NCBI RefSeq assembly: GCF_001628715.1 | Contig: NZ_CP011122.1 | Location: forward strand, 1 to 64,000 | Length of the DNA stretch: 64,000 bases | Origin: Acetobacter oryzifermentans | GTDB lineage: Bacteria; Pseudomonadota; Alphaproteobacteria; Acetobacterales; Acetobacteraceae | Direction: 5' to 3' | Part shown: positions 51,386 to 59,081 of the stretch, one piece after another | How the letters are laid out: each line of letters starts with the position of its first letter | Position numbering within the stretch: position 1 is the stretch's first letter | The notes under the pieces: model-generated | Database searches by the model: none | The model's input: only the letters and a program-made list of their open reading frames with translations | What the model was told of the DNA's origin: nothing | Made by a program: the position numbers and the translations under genes

Positions 51386-51826
51386 ATGTCAACTGTCGCA
51401 GATCTGTATGAAACAGCCAATACCGCAGCAAGCAAAGGCTGTGGCTGCTCTTATGAACTCTATGTTCAGAAACTGACAAGAGAGATTGATCAGACTGCCT
51501 CTCGGCTCGCTCCCGATCAGGCCGCAGCCCTGCAGGACTATGCCAGACAGAAAGGGGACTATGCCCCGGATGTCGATGACTTCCACCTTGAGGGCTTCTG
51601 CTGCCACGGTATTGAATACGGATGCTGCCCCGCAGGATGCGAAGTGCCTGGTAATGAGGAATGGGACAGCCAGGAGGACGAAGAGGCTGTCAGAATAGCA
51701 CTCAATCAGATGATCATGGCAGAAATCGAAGAGGAAGCAAAACAGGCAAGGTTGGTCGCAATCGCCGCCCGTGATGCGCGGGTTCTCGATCGCATTGGCA
51801 TGATCCGCAGGAGAGTGGCGGCATGA
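51386..51826 (+). CDS. hypothetical cysteine-containing protein
   Basis: 146 residues. Cys clusters are at SKGCGCSYELYV and EGFCCHGIEYGCCPAGCEVP, which could bind metal. A helical acidic-then-basic C-terminus follows (LNQMIMAEIEEEAKQARLVA, DRIGMIRRRVAA). No family is recognised. It lies 60 bases after ssb and overlaps the next gene by 4 bases, so all three may be one operon, the usual neighbourhood of plasmid ssb genes. Confidence 0.6.
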   Translation: MSTVADLYETANTAASKGCGCSYELYVQKLTREIDQTASRLAPDQAAALQDYARQKGDYAPDVDDFHLEGFCCHGIEYGCCPAGCEVPGNEEWDSQEDEEAVRIALNQMIMAEIEEEAKQARLVAIAARDARVLDRIGMIRRRVAA

Positions 51827-52239
51827 GACAGCTTGTTCAGGAGCTGGGGCGCACGGCATTCCATATCGTGAATGGAATGCCCACACCTTCCTTTCTCAGG
51901 CTCAACACACTCAGGCGGTTTGAAAGGCTGCTGCTGGCCATTCAGGAAGACCGAGTGGCCTCTTCGTTGCTCCGATCCAAGGTGCCAGAGCCGGAGCCCA
52001 CCCCACATGATGTCGCCCGCGGGCTGGCCGACCTTGTCCCGTTACGGTTTCAGCTGCGCGAGGATGAATCCTTCAGGCCTTTCTCAAGAGGGAGTGCGCT
52101 GGCTTTTATCGCCTCACGCCGAGACGAAGCCCGTCTGGAAGGGTTGCAGGGGGTAGCTATGCCGCTGTCCATAGCGGGCGTCGATTATATGGTGCACTAC
52201 ATGCGGGGGCGAGATGGTGTGACTGTCGGGCACCTTTAA
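51823..52239 (+). CDS. hypothetical protein
   Basis: 138 residues (MRQLVQELGRTAFHIVNGMP ... VDYMVHYMRGRDGVTVGHL). It starts within the upstream stop (ATGA). It contains an Arg-rich helix (LRLNTLRRFERLLLAIQEDR). No domain is recognised. Probably a plasmid-maintenance accessory, judged only by position behind ssb. Confidence 0.55.
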   Translation: MRQLVQELGRTAFHIVNGMPTPSFLRLNTLRRFERLLLAIQEDRVASSLLRSKVPEPEPTPHDVARGLADLVPLRFQLREDESFRPFSRGSALAFIASRRDEARLEGLQGVAMPLSIAGVDYMVHYMRGRDGVTVGHL

Positions 52240-52256
52240 TGGGCAATTAAAAAGCC

Positions 52257-52285
52257 TTGAGGTCAGCATGTTCGGCATATACAAT
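52257..52285 (+). promoter_or_regulatory. vapBC promoter
   Basis: TTGAGG (52257-52262), 17 bases, then TACAAT (52280-52285). Direct repeats ATATACA-N7-ATATACA (about 52277-52297) overlap the -10 and could be VapB binding sites. A strong ribosome site AAAGGAGG lies just before the gene. Confidence 0.6.
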
Positions 52286-52311
52286 TAGGGATATACATAA
52301 AGGAGGCTCTA

Positions 52312-52584
52312 ATGCCTGTTCCTGAAATGACTCCCCGACCGCGCGAAGTGAAACTCTTTCGGAACAATCGCAGTCAGGCTGTGCGTATTCCGGTCGAATT
52401 TGAAATGCCTGGAGATCGCGTGTTGATCCGCCGTGACGGTGACAAGCTCGTTCTGGAGCCTGTGAAAACCCCTTCAACGTTGAAGGAGCTTCTCATGGCA
52501 TGGCGCGAAGAGCCGCAGCTGGCCCCCGAAGACGATTTTCCCGATATTCAGGACGTAGCCGCCAGACCGGAAGATATTCTGTGA
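52312..52584 (+). CDS. vapB: VapB-type antitoxin
   Basis: A 90-residue AbrB-fold antitoxin. REVKLFRNNRSQAVRIPVEF, then EMPGDRVLIRRDGDKLVLEP, is the VapB/SpoVT-AbrB DNA-binding hairpin. The C-terminal helix (TLKELLMAWREEPQLAPEDD, FPDI) would occupy the toxin's active site. The stop overlaps the toxin GTG (GTGA). Confidence 0.92.
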   Translation: MPVPEMTPRPREVKLFRNNRSQAVRIPVEFEMPGDRVLIRRDGDKLVLEPVKTPSTLKELLMAWREEPQLAPEDDFPDIQDVAARPEDIL

Positions 52585-52991
52585 ACGCCTATCTCCTTGA
52601 TACCAATATCATCAGTGATCTTGTCCGAAATCCTTCCGGCCCATGTGCGCGTCGCGTCGAACGTATCAATCCCGCCGACCTTTGTACCAGCATCATTGTG
52701 GCCGCTGAGTTACGATATGGATGTGCTAAAAAAGGCTCTGCAAAGCTGTTAAACCGGGTTGAAAGCGTGCTGGCGTTTGTCCCCGTGCTGCCTCTCGATA
52801 TTCCTGCCGACTGTGAATACGGTGGCATCCGCGCCGAACTCGAAGCCGCAGGGCAGACGATCGGCATGAATGATCTGCTCATCGCGGCTCACGCCTACAC
52901 CCTCAAGGCGACCCTGGTGACGAACAACACACGTGAGTTTATGTGCATCCGAGGCTTGAAGGTTGAAAACTGGCTGGAGGATGGGACGTGA
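52581..52991 (+). CDS. vapC: VapC-type PIN ribonuclease toxin
   Basis: A 136-residue PIN-domain toxin starting at GTG 52581. Active-site residues are D in AYLLDTNIISDLVRNP, E in IIVAAELRYGCAKKGS, D in TIGMNDLLIAAHAYTL and N/E in LVTNNTREF. The upstream extension of the frame into vapB is a shadow. VapC enzymes of this subgroup (FitB/VapC) often cut initiator tRNA; not shown here. Confidence 0.93.
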   Translation: MNAYLLDTNIISDLVRNPSGPCARRVERINPADLCTSIIVAAELRYGCAKKGSAKLLNRVESVLAFVPVLPLDIPADCEYGGIRAELEAAGQTIGMNDLLIAAHAYTLKATLVTNNTREFMCIRGLKVENWLEDGT

Positions 52992-53127
52992 TTGTCTTTT
53001 GCCCCAGAAGAAACAAATGGTCAGTATAACAAGAAGACCTAACCAGACTGTCTGAAAAGATGACGGTTTACAGACACAGGAGCGTCAGGTACAGAGAGAG
53101 GTTTATCAGCCAGAGACGATTGTCTCC

Positions 53128-53592
53128 ATGACTGTGGCGGATGATGAGGCTGAAGCACAATTCGGCAGTCTTATGAAAGCAGTCCGGAGAGAAAAAAATT
53201 TCGATCCCTCTTTGCCTTTGACCATTACTGTCGAGCAAAAACCAGCGGGTTATGCGAAGTCCTTGGAAGGATGCTATCATGTATCCTTGAAAATAGTGGC
53301 TTTACTGGGCGCCAGGGTTTCCGGGATTGAGCCTCACGATTCGAAGCACGAAGACAGTTCAGACGTTCTGTGGCTGTCAGGGCATCCGGAGACGGAATTG
53401 TCTGCCGGACGCGCCATCTTCGTGACACCCGCGACAGCCATGGAAAATCATTGGATGATTGACGAGTGCAACGTGAGTAAGGTCGGCAGGAATGGAACAT
53501 ACTGGACCGTCACAGTGCCTGGGTCAAAAGTTATCGGCGTCGTGGAAAAGCTCTACAGCGGCAGTTCAGCTTGCGAGAGAGGTGTGTCATGA
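53128..53592 (+). CDS. hypothetical protein
   Basis: 154 residues, mostly beta-rich by composition (PLTITVEQKPAGYAKSLEGC, NGTYWTVTVPGSKVIGVVEK). No signal peptide or membrane segment. No family is recognised. Its last codons overlap the next gene's ATG (ATGA), so it is translationally coupled to the small basic protein downstream. Confidence 0.55.
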   Translation: MTVADDEAEAQFGSLMKAVRREKNFDPSLPLTITVEQKPAGYAKSLEGCYHVSLKIVALLGARVSGIEPHDSKHEDSSDVLWLSGHPETELSAGRAIFVTPATAMENHWMIDECNVSKVGRNGTYWTVTVPGSKVIGVVEKLYSGSSACERGVS

Positions 53593-53789
53593 ATCTTGCC
53601 CGTGCGATCATGATCCGCAAGGAGCGGAAACGGCAACGCAGAGAGGGGGCAACCCGGCGAGAGAGGCTGTCCGTCTCGCCTTTGCTATGGGATAGCCTTG
53701 CGGCAGACAGGCAACTCCAGCGGACATGGAGGGCAGAAGGGGTGCCATTCTGGAAGCGGTTGCTCCGGGCCTTCCTGATTCAGGGATAA
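53589..53789 (+). CDS. small basic hypothetical protein
   Basis: 66 residues, very Arg-rich (IRKERKRQRREGATRRERLS) with a Trp-containing C-terminus (RTWRAEGVPFWKRLLRAFLI). It overlaps the previous stop by 4 bases. It is possibly nucleic-acid binding. An earlier in-frame start at 53571 is less likely. Confidence 0.5.
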   Translation: MNLARAIMIRKERKRQRREGATRRERLSVSPLLWDSLAADRQLQRTWRAEGVPFWKRLLRAFLIQG

Positions 53790-53808
53790 AACACAGTGAA
53801 GGTTGGCC

Positions 53809-53820
53809 GGTCGCATCATG
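53809..53820 (+). promoter_or_regulatory. shared upstream element, site 3
   Basis: GGTCGCATCATG, the best consensus copy, about 23 bases before the ATG at 53839, so closer than at the other genes. Confidence 0.55.
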
Positions 53821-53838
53821 GCCAGCCAACATCACACT

Positions 53839-54129
53839 ATGAAAACGACAGACACCCCCTCTTCTTCCGAACGCCCGGCTCTACGGCTCTCCGGTCGCCG
53901 ACTGTTCCAGTGTCTCATGGTGCTGGGCTGGACGGAACGTCTCGCGGCCGAGAGATGCGATATGCATCGCACACAGTTTCGACGCGCCATTGCTGGGACA
54001 TCGTCATTGCCTCCTGATCTCTCGGCATGGTTGCTCGATCTGGAAGCAGCAATTCTAGCGCGACCATCTCCTCGAAAACGACTGCATGATCCGGCATTTC
54101 AAGAGCGCAGTTTGAGCACAGCCAGCTGA
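53839..54129 (+). CDS. small DNA-binding-like protein
   Basis: 96 residues. The segment FQCLMVLGWTERLAAERCDM, HRTQFRRAIAGTSSLPPDLS resembles a helix-turn-helix (LAaercdmHRTqFrRA), as in small phage or plasmid regulators, then AWLLDLEAAILARPSPRKRL. It starts at ATG 53839 after site 3. It ends just before a bidirectional terminator. Confidence 0.55.
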   Translation: MKTTDTPSSSERPALRLSGRRLFQCLMVLGWTERLAAERCDMHRTQFRRAIAGTSSLPPDLSAWLLDLEAAILARPSPRKRLHDPAFQERSLSTAS

Positions 54130-54136
54130 TCCACAA

Positions 54137-54161
54137 AAAAAGCCGCCTTATGGCGGCTTTT
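54137..54161. terminator. bidirectional terminator
   Basis: AAAAGCCGCC-TTAT-GGCGGCTTTT: a 10-bp stem with A and T flanks. It serves the plus-strand genes on the left and the minus-strand genes on the right. Confidence 0.9.
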
Positions 54162-54192
54162 CTGTGGGACAGAACTGATGCGGAAGACGCTT

Positions 54193-54378
54193 TCAGTGTC
54201 CAGAGAGATAGGCTTTGGCAATCACCATGCCCAACGTCACTGCTCCAGCTATGGTGAGGCCGACTGCTTGCCTGCGTTGGATAGAGCTATTTCTGGCTTC
54301 ATATTTCCGCCCACCCGTGAAGATGAGAGCAGACGCCACACAGGGCAGGAGCAGTAACGCAAGAATATCCGCGTGGGT
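54193..54378 (-). pseudogene. membrane-protein frame directly after a stop codon
   Basis: On the minus strand the frame of the SH3-like gene continues past its TAG: THADILALLLLPCVASALIF, TGGRKYEARNSSIQRRQAVG, then LTIAGAVTLGMVIAKAYLSG and H-TGA. Two good membrane segments and clean composition show this is or was coding. There is no ATG; the first GTG would begin inside segment 1. Either TAG is a nonsense change in a longer gene, or translation restarts at a rare codon. Confidence 0.45.
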
Positions 54379-54780
54379 CTAATGTCCGAAAATGAATCCG
54401 AGCTTCCCGTCATCCATCACGTAGGGCGTACATGTGTTCCCCGGATGAACCTTAGCATAGGGTTTGACATATTTGGCTGGAACCCATCCAGTCTTGAATG
54501 CAAGGTTCATGCTCTGAACATAGCCATTCGTTTCTGGAACGTTCGTGGTTACGGGTAGAACACCAAGCGCTGGTGCTATCATCGGCGCTCCATCGCGAGG
54601 CTCAGTCTGGAGCGGGATGGGATGATCAAAATTCATCATGACGGAATCAGGCGCATCAAGCGCCATACAGACATATCCCGATACCGGCTTGATAGGCTTA
54701 TGTTCTGCTGCCATCACGATTACAGGCGTCATGTGCAAGATCGCCATTCCTAAGGCGAGACGTAGATGTTTCAGTGTCAT
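54379..54780 (-). CDS. periplasmic SH3-like hypothetical protein
   Basis: 133 residues. Signal peptide MTLKHLRLALGMAILHMTPV, cleaved after VMA-A. The mature part has an SH3-like pattern (LGVLPVTTNVPETNGYVQSM, FKTGWVPAKYVKPYA). It lies 11 bases after the lytic transglycosylase gene in the same direction, so both probably act at the cell wall during conjugation or pilus assembly. The frame remains open after the stop (see 54193-54378). Confidence 0.65.
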   Translation of the reverse strand: MTLKHLRLALGMAILHMTPVIVMAAEHKPIKPVSGYVCMALDAPDSVMMNFDHPIPLQTEPRDGAPMIAPALGVLPVTTNVPETNGYVQSMNLAFKTGWVPAKYVKPYAKVHPGNTCTPYVMDDGKLGFIFGH

Positions 54781-54791
54781 GCTGTCTTATC

Positions 54792-55595
54792 CTACGAGCT
54801 GAGAATTGGAGAACTGGCGGCGGAGCCCATCTTTGCGGCGATGGAAGATTTCCACTGACCGACTGTTTCTCCTGATGAGATTCCGTTGCTAGCAAGCTGG
54901 TTACTGGGAACATAACTGGACATCAATGCGCTGTCATTCGCAGTAGCGATTTGCGCGCCTCGCTGTGGGCCGAAATTGTAATAGGCTCGCGTGTCTAGGG
55001 CGGTCGGGTTGCTTATCCCTGCATTTTGAAGCGATGTCGCAGCATCCTTGAGATACTGTGCCGCAGCAACCGCCTGTGTGGCCGGATCTTGCTGGCCAGA
55101 AATTCCCGTGTTGGTGATACTGGATGCAAGGCTGGGGTTAGAGGCCAACGCCTTTTGCAGAGCTTCATTGTAGGTGCCGTTCGACATTTGAAATGCACCT
55201 GTTATGGATGAATTGCCGTTTGCTGTATAAACGTTGCGACATCCTGACTCTACAACGCACGTTGCCGCCAGAGCATCTGGAGTTACCCCAAGGGCACTGG
55301 CATTTTGGGCCGCGGCATATCCCCATGATTGGGAATACATCGATTGCAGAGCATCCGTACTGCTTCCGTTTGTTGTGGTTGTAGAGACTACGGACCCACT
55401 TCCACTAATCTGCCGTGTTGTGGTGGAGGTCGGTGGTGTCCAGCCGCCCATCCCAACTTCCTGATAGGTTGCATTGACCGTTGGCGGCAGACCTGCCGGG
55501 ACATTGACGGTTTGTGCCAATGCAGGATAAACCAAGAAGGAAGAGGCAAGCACAGGCCAGACCTTCCACGCGGTTCGTCTCTTTTTCACGAGCAT
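54792..55595 (-). CDS. lytic transglycosylase-like secreted protein
   Basis: 267 residues. Signal peptide (RTAWKVWPVLASSFLVYPAL, cut near ALAQ). A goose-lysozyme/SLT-like segment follows: LAATCVVESGCRNVYTANGN (the E of VES is the likely catalytic Glu), SITGAFQMSNGTYNEAL, then RAYYNFGPQRGAQIATANDS. It would open the peptidoglycan locally, as VirB1-type proteins do for type IV secretion. A shared upstream element copy lies 39 bases before ATG 55595, and GGAG precedes it closely. Confidence 0.78.
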   Translation of the reverse strand: MLVKKRRTAWKVWPVLASSFLVYPALAQTVNVPAGLPPTVNATYQEVGMGGWTPPTSTTTRQISGSGSVVSTTTTNGSSTDALQSMYSQSWGYAAAQNASALGVTPDALAATCVVESGCRNVYTANGNSSITGAFQMSNGTYNEALQKALASNPSLASSITNTGISGQQDPATQAVAAAQYLKDAATSLQNAGISNPTALDTRAYYNFGPQRGAQIATANDSALMSSYVPSNQLASNGISSGETVGQWKSSIAAKMGSAASSPILSS

Positions 55596-55629
55596 CTCCT
55601 TTGGTTGCGATGCGGTGATTTTTCCTCAT

Positions 55630-55640
55630 CATGATGCGAC
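55630..55640 (-). promoter_or_regulatory. shared upstream element, site 4
   Basis: Minus strand GTCGCATCATG, 39 bases before the ATG at 55595. The copy extends to a fuller palindrome (CATCATGATG). Confidence 0.55.
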
Positions 55641-55691
55641 GAGTTTAAAAAAAGAGCGGGCAGGGAAAGTGTGTCCATTATGGTCACACTT

Positions 55692-56156
55692 TCATGGAAG
55701 ACGCCCCAGCACGAAACCGATGAGAACAAGAACCATCCCCCAGAAGATGATGATCCCAGTGGAGCGCCATTGATACCGGTCGGCAATCAGTTTTGCCCGC
55801 CGCCCGATTTCAGGTTTCAACGACTGGAAGACCTTGCTGACAACATCCAGAACACGTTGCTCAACCATCCGTTCGTTGATCTGGCTCAGCGTCTTCGCTG
55901 CATCCACACCGTCCTGCAATGTAAGCTCGATTGAGCGACGTTCTGCCTTAACCAAGACGAGGGCCTCATCGAGGCATCTGGGCATAGCTTCAAGGGTGCG
56001 GTTTTGTGCTTCCAGCACGGCCAGTATCGCTAAGAAGAAACGCCCGTTCGCAGTATCCGGCCTGACAGTGAAGTGCTGAAGCGCATGCTTCAGCTCCTCA
56101 ATCGCCTGCGCGGGAGTGGGTGGATTGTCCGGCTGTCTGTCGTTTTTCTGACTCAT
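55692..56156 (-). CDS. membrane-anchored helical hypothetical protein
   Basis: 154 residues. Long amphipathic helices (IEELKHALQHFTVRPDTANG, RFFLAILAVLEAQNRTLEAM, ERRSIELTLQDGVDAAKTLS) and a C-terminal membrane anchor (STGIIIFWGMVLVLIGFVLG). It lies 2 bases downstream of the TraL-like ATPase gene. The pair resembles two-gene units near transfer origins of mobilisable plasmids (TraL/TraM-like). Function by context only. Confidence 0.55.
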   Translation of the reverse strand: MSQKNDRQPDNPPTPAQAIEELKHALQHFTVRPDTANGRFFLAILAVLEAQNRTLEAMPRCLDEALVLVKAERRSIELTLQDGVDAAKTLSQINERMVEQRVLDVVSKVFQSLKPEIGRRAKLIADRYQWRSTGIIIFWGMVLVLIGFVLGRLP

Positions 56157-56158
56157 GG

Positions 56159-57007
56159 CTACTCAAAGTCTTTCGGGACAGGCAGACCTTTGGGCATGTC
56201 GGGAAGGAGGCTAGGGTCAATCTGTGCAAGAAACTCGGGGAAAGAGCGGTGAAACCAGACTTCTGCGCGCATCCGGTCAAAAAGACCGCTGGGGGGATGG
56301 CCCTCGACGTTCTTGTCATCAATGAAGTCTGCGTAAGACATCCGACGATCCGTGATTTCGTCCATACCGTCCAGTTCCGGCAAGAAGTAAATTCCGCCAT
56401 TGTCATCTGACGCATCTACCGTGGCGTTCATGACGGCCGGTGTCTGACGGATTTTGTCGAAATGGCTGTTGTTTGAGTAACCAAGCGGCAGCAAGCCACG
56501 GTTCATCACGATGATGCTGTGACCGGGCAGGAAGCGCCGTTTCTCTTGCAGATCCTGCAGGTAGTCAGCATCGGCCAGTTCCGTGCCGAGCATATATACC
56601 ACGACAACCTTGATCCCCAGCTTGGCCAGTTGCGGCACAAGAGGGGTGCTATTGATGATTTCGTGGAAGGCAGTCCAGCCGCCGCCGATATCCAGTATCA
56701 CGTCTTTCTGGCGTTTCACCATGCCTTCGATCTGCTGTTCCAGCCAGGATTTCTGCTCCTTGAGATTGCCCGTAGCGGGTTTCCTTGTATTGGGGTGGAA
56801 GTGCGCGATGGAGTGGGAGACGTTCAGGAGGTCTGTATTCCAGACTTCTACATCACCGCCTTGACGCATGACTGTCTCAGTCAGGGCATTGAGGAAAACG
56901 GTCTTGCCCGTGCGTTGCCGACCGACTGCGGTCAGGAGCACAGGGGGTTTGGTGCGGGCTGGCTTGGCAGGTTGGGTCTTCGCTGGATCCGTTCTGGTTG
57001 CAGTCAT
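56159..57007 (-). CDS. TraL/StbC-like P-loop ATPase
   Basis: About 282 residues from ATG 57007 (MTATRTDPAKTQ...). VLLTAVGRQRTGKTVFLNAL is a ParA/MinD-type loop, though it lacks the KGG of ParA. DVILDIGGGWTAFHEI is the Walker B region, and VVVVYMLGTELADADYLQDL the following strand. Related proteins (TraL of RP4, StbC-like, MobD) work with transfer or stability functions and differ from partition ParA. AAGGA precedes ATG 57007; a TTG at 57040 would put the shared upstream element 40 bases away, as at the other genes. Confidence 0.7.
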   Translation of the reverse strand: MTATRTDPAKTQPAKPARTKPPVLLTAVGRQRTGKTVFLNALTETVMRQGGDVEVWNTDLLNVSHSIAHFHPNTRKPATGNLKEQKSWLEQQIEGMVKRQKDVILDIGGGWTAFHEIINSTPLVPQLAKLGIKVVVVYMLGTELADADYLQDLQEKRRFLPGHSIIVMNRGLLPLGYSNNSHFDKIRQTPAVMNATVDASDDNGGIYFLPELDGMDEITDRRMSYADFIDDKNVEGHPPSGLFDRMRAEVWFHRSFPEFLAQIDPSLLPDMPKGLPVPKDFE

Positions 57008-57074
57008 TGAATCATCCTTTTCTGGTGCGGCACCGCGCAATCATGAGGGTGCCGTTCAGAAGGATTTCACCGTG

Positions 57075-57087
57075 TCATCATGCGACC
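57075..57087 (-). promoter_or_regulatory. shared upstream element, site 5
   Basis: Minus strand GGTCGCATGATGA, 73 bases before ATG 57007, or 40 before TTG 57040. Confidence 0.5.
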
Positions 57088-57124
57088 AGATAGGATTTCT
57101 CCAGAAAAAAATGAAAAAGCCTCT

Positions 57125-57841
57125 TCAGTCCGAATACTGGTCTTCCTCTCTCTCGCGAGGTGATTTGAATTCCAGTTCTGCCTCAGGAACATCCTCGCCT
57201 GCGAGCAGACGATCATAGATGGCGCGCCTTTGCTTGATGATCTCTCTTAGTTCAGGGAGTTTTGCCTCTACTTCCTTGATCAGCATCGGCGCGCCCTGAC
57301 TGTCATTTCGCCTGATCTGTTCCTTGGCCAACGTGAGGTCGAACTTGGCCTGGCCCAGCGTAAAACGAGCTTTGTCTATTTTTTGCTCCATCGTCATGGG
57401 GGCGCCTGCAGGAACCGTCTCGGTTTTAAGGGTCATAGAGGAGCTTTGAGGCACTGGCTGAACAGATGGCGGGGCAGGTTGTGGAATATCAACGAACTCT
57501 GGCGTCCAGTCGGCGGGTAAGCGGCTGGGCATGATGGGCCTGTCGTTATTCTCATTATTCTTTGGCTTTTCCATGTCTGAGGTGGGAAGGGCTTGAGCCC
57601 GTTTGGCTTTGGCTCGACAAACGAGGTGCCATGTTTTGCGCACACGCTGTATCGACCTGGTATCAGTCTTGATAGGCACGCCGTCCTCAATGGCGAGTTC
57701 TATGTAAGGCAACCACATTTCACCAGGTAGCCGCATTTCCAACAGTTCTGCGTGGTTTTCAAACAGCCACTGATAGAGTTTTCCTGTCGTGCGCTTGCGC
57801 GGTTGCGTTTTGAGTCGTTCTTTCAGTTTTGCGAACTTCAT
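57125..57841 (-). CDS. plasmid transfer/stability protein, TraK-like
   Basis: About 238 residues from ATG 57841; a longer frame to 58186 would include the promoter and is rejected. The N-terminal region (FAKLKERLKTQPRKRTTGKL, YQWLFENHAELLEML-like, IKTDTRSIQRVRKTWHLVCR) resembles the DNA-binding N-terminus of TraK/StbA-type proteins. A Pro-rich linker and a helical tail (EQKIDKARFTLGQAKFDLTL) follow. It is upstream of the TraL-like gene. The assignment is by layout, not by a decisive motif. Confidence 0.55.
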   Translation of the reverse strand: MKFAKLKERLKTQPRKRTTGKLYQWLFENHAELLEMRLPGEMWLPYIELAIEDGVPIKTDTRSIQRVRKTWHLVCRAKAKRAQALPTSDMEKPKNNENNDRPIMPSRLPADWTPEFVDIPQPAPPSVQPVPQSSSMTLKTETVPAGAPMTMEQKIDKARFTLGQAKFDLTLAKEQIRRNDSQGAPMLIKEVEAKLPELREIIKQRRAIYDRLLAGEDVPEAELEFKSPREREEDQYSD

Positions 57842-57886
57842 GGGTCTCTCTCTTGGCCTCAGTGTCCTCTGAGGGTGCGCTTCCAA

Positions 57887-57900
57887 GATGCGACCGAAAA
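57887..57900 (-). promoter_or_regulatory. shared upstream element, site 6
   Basis: Minus strand TTTTCGGTCGCATC, about 47 bases before the ATG at 57841. Bases 57901-58170 up to the next site contain four to five short GC-rich near-repeats around GGGGTTTCCGTTCC / GGGGGTTCCGTTCC / TGGGACTCATATGGGG-type blocks, with no gene. Confidence 0.55.
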
Positions 57901-58176
57901 CGATATCCGCTTTTCCGTTCCACGATTGTGGGGCTTTCTGTTCCATTTCCGTGGGGGTTCCGTTCCTCATGGCGTCCCATATCTGTGGGGTTTCCGTTCC
58001 GTTTCCGCCCCATATGAGTCCCACATCCGTTCCACCAAATTTAGGGCCTTCATACACCATTGCACCCTCAGTGCGGCGGCTGCGCCGCCAGGATTGGGCA
58101 AGCGGAGAAAGGGAGCTAGGATTCTGGCTCCCTTTGGGGTCGTGCATGGTTTGTGTGAAGAGAAAAAATCTTTCTC

Positions 58177-58187
58177 GTCGCATCATG
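58177..58187 (+). promoter_or_regulatory. shared upstream element, site 7
   Basis: GTCGCATCATG, 51 bases before the BRO-N gene at 58234 and in the same orientation relative to its gene as the other sites. Confidence 0.55.
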
Positions 58188-58233
58188 ATTACTGAAGATT
58201 AGCTGTTCATACGGTTATCAGGAGATACGGACG

Positions 58234-58986
58234 ATGACAGCAAAAGAACACAATCAGAACAGCCGACAAAATGTACATTCAGTTGTGCCTGCAGGTTTAA
58301 CCTTCGAGACACAACAATTGGGAACAGTTCTCATTGGTGGGCAGCGATGGGTATTGGCCAAAGAAGTATGCGATTTGTTAGGTATTAGCCGTCATCGCTA
58401 TGCCGTGACGCGCTTGGATGATGATGAATGCAAATTAGTGCCTGTTCAGACACAAGGTGGTCCCCAAGACACATATCTGGTGAATGAGAGTGGCGCGTAC
58501 CATCTCACATTTATATCGACGAAACCCGTAGCCAAGCGGTTCCGGCGGTGGGTGACAGATGAGGTGTTGCCGCAGATCCGTCGCACGGGAGAATACCGGC
58601 CTGATGCAGGTGCGCAGACCGACAGGGGGGCGTCCAAGCCCGATATTAGCGCGGCCGATCTGCGTCTTCTTGCGGAGTTGAAAGAAGGTGATATCTATCA
58701 ATCAACTCGCCATCTGGTGACCCGGATGAACGGGAAATTCTCCGTCGAAAGAGCGTTAAGCGAAGCAAAACGTCCGTGGTCTTATGATCTGGATATTCTG
58801 GAACTCATTCATCTGGTGAAGCTCGTGCAAATCAGTTGGTTTGCTCTTGGACAAAATAGTGAGCGGTCGGATCAAATGCGCCAGTATATGTGCCGTCTAT
58901 CCACGGTTATGCGGCTGTTGGATGATAAGCTTGGCACTGGCCCCTACTTTGAGCCGGTTTCCGCTGTATCACCAGTGAGGTCATAA
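58234..58986 (+). CDS. BRO-N domain (antirepressor-type) protein
   Basis: 250 residues. A BRO/antirepressor N-terminal domain is clear: GTVLIGGQRWVLAKEVCDLL, GISRHRYAVTRLDDDECKLV, YLVNESGAYHLTFISTKPVA, KRFRRWVTDEVLPQIRRTGE. The C-terminal half is a helical unknown region. BRO-N proteins are DNA-binding regulators common in phages and plasmids. It is divergent from the TraK-like gene, each with its own upstream element, so the intergenic region is a control point. GGAG lies before ATG 58234. Confidence 0.85.
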   Translation: MTAKEHNQNSRQNVHSVVPAGLTFETQQLGTVLIGGQRWVLAKEVCDLLGISRHRYAVTRLDDDECKLVPVQTQGGPQDTYLVNESGAYHLTFISTKPVAKRFRRWVTDEVLPQIRRTGEYRPDAGAQTDRGASKPDISAADLRLLAELKEGDIYQSTRHLVTRMNGKFSVERALSEAKRPWSYDLDILELIHLVKLVQISWFALGQNSERSDQMRQYMCRLSTVMRLLDDKLGTGPYFEPVSAVSPVRS

Positions 58987-59081
58987 GTTCCATCATTGAG
59001 GGAGTGGAAGGTAAACCCTTGTGGTTGTGGTGTAAAATCTATTACCCTTCCATTCCCTACTGGATCATGTTGGAACGTTAA

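Noticed and set aside
57842..58186. N-terminal extension of the TraK-like gene
   Set aside because: The extension would translate the shared upstream element and a GC-rich repeat-like region; ATG 57841 begins the recognisable part.
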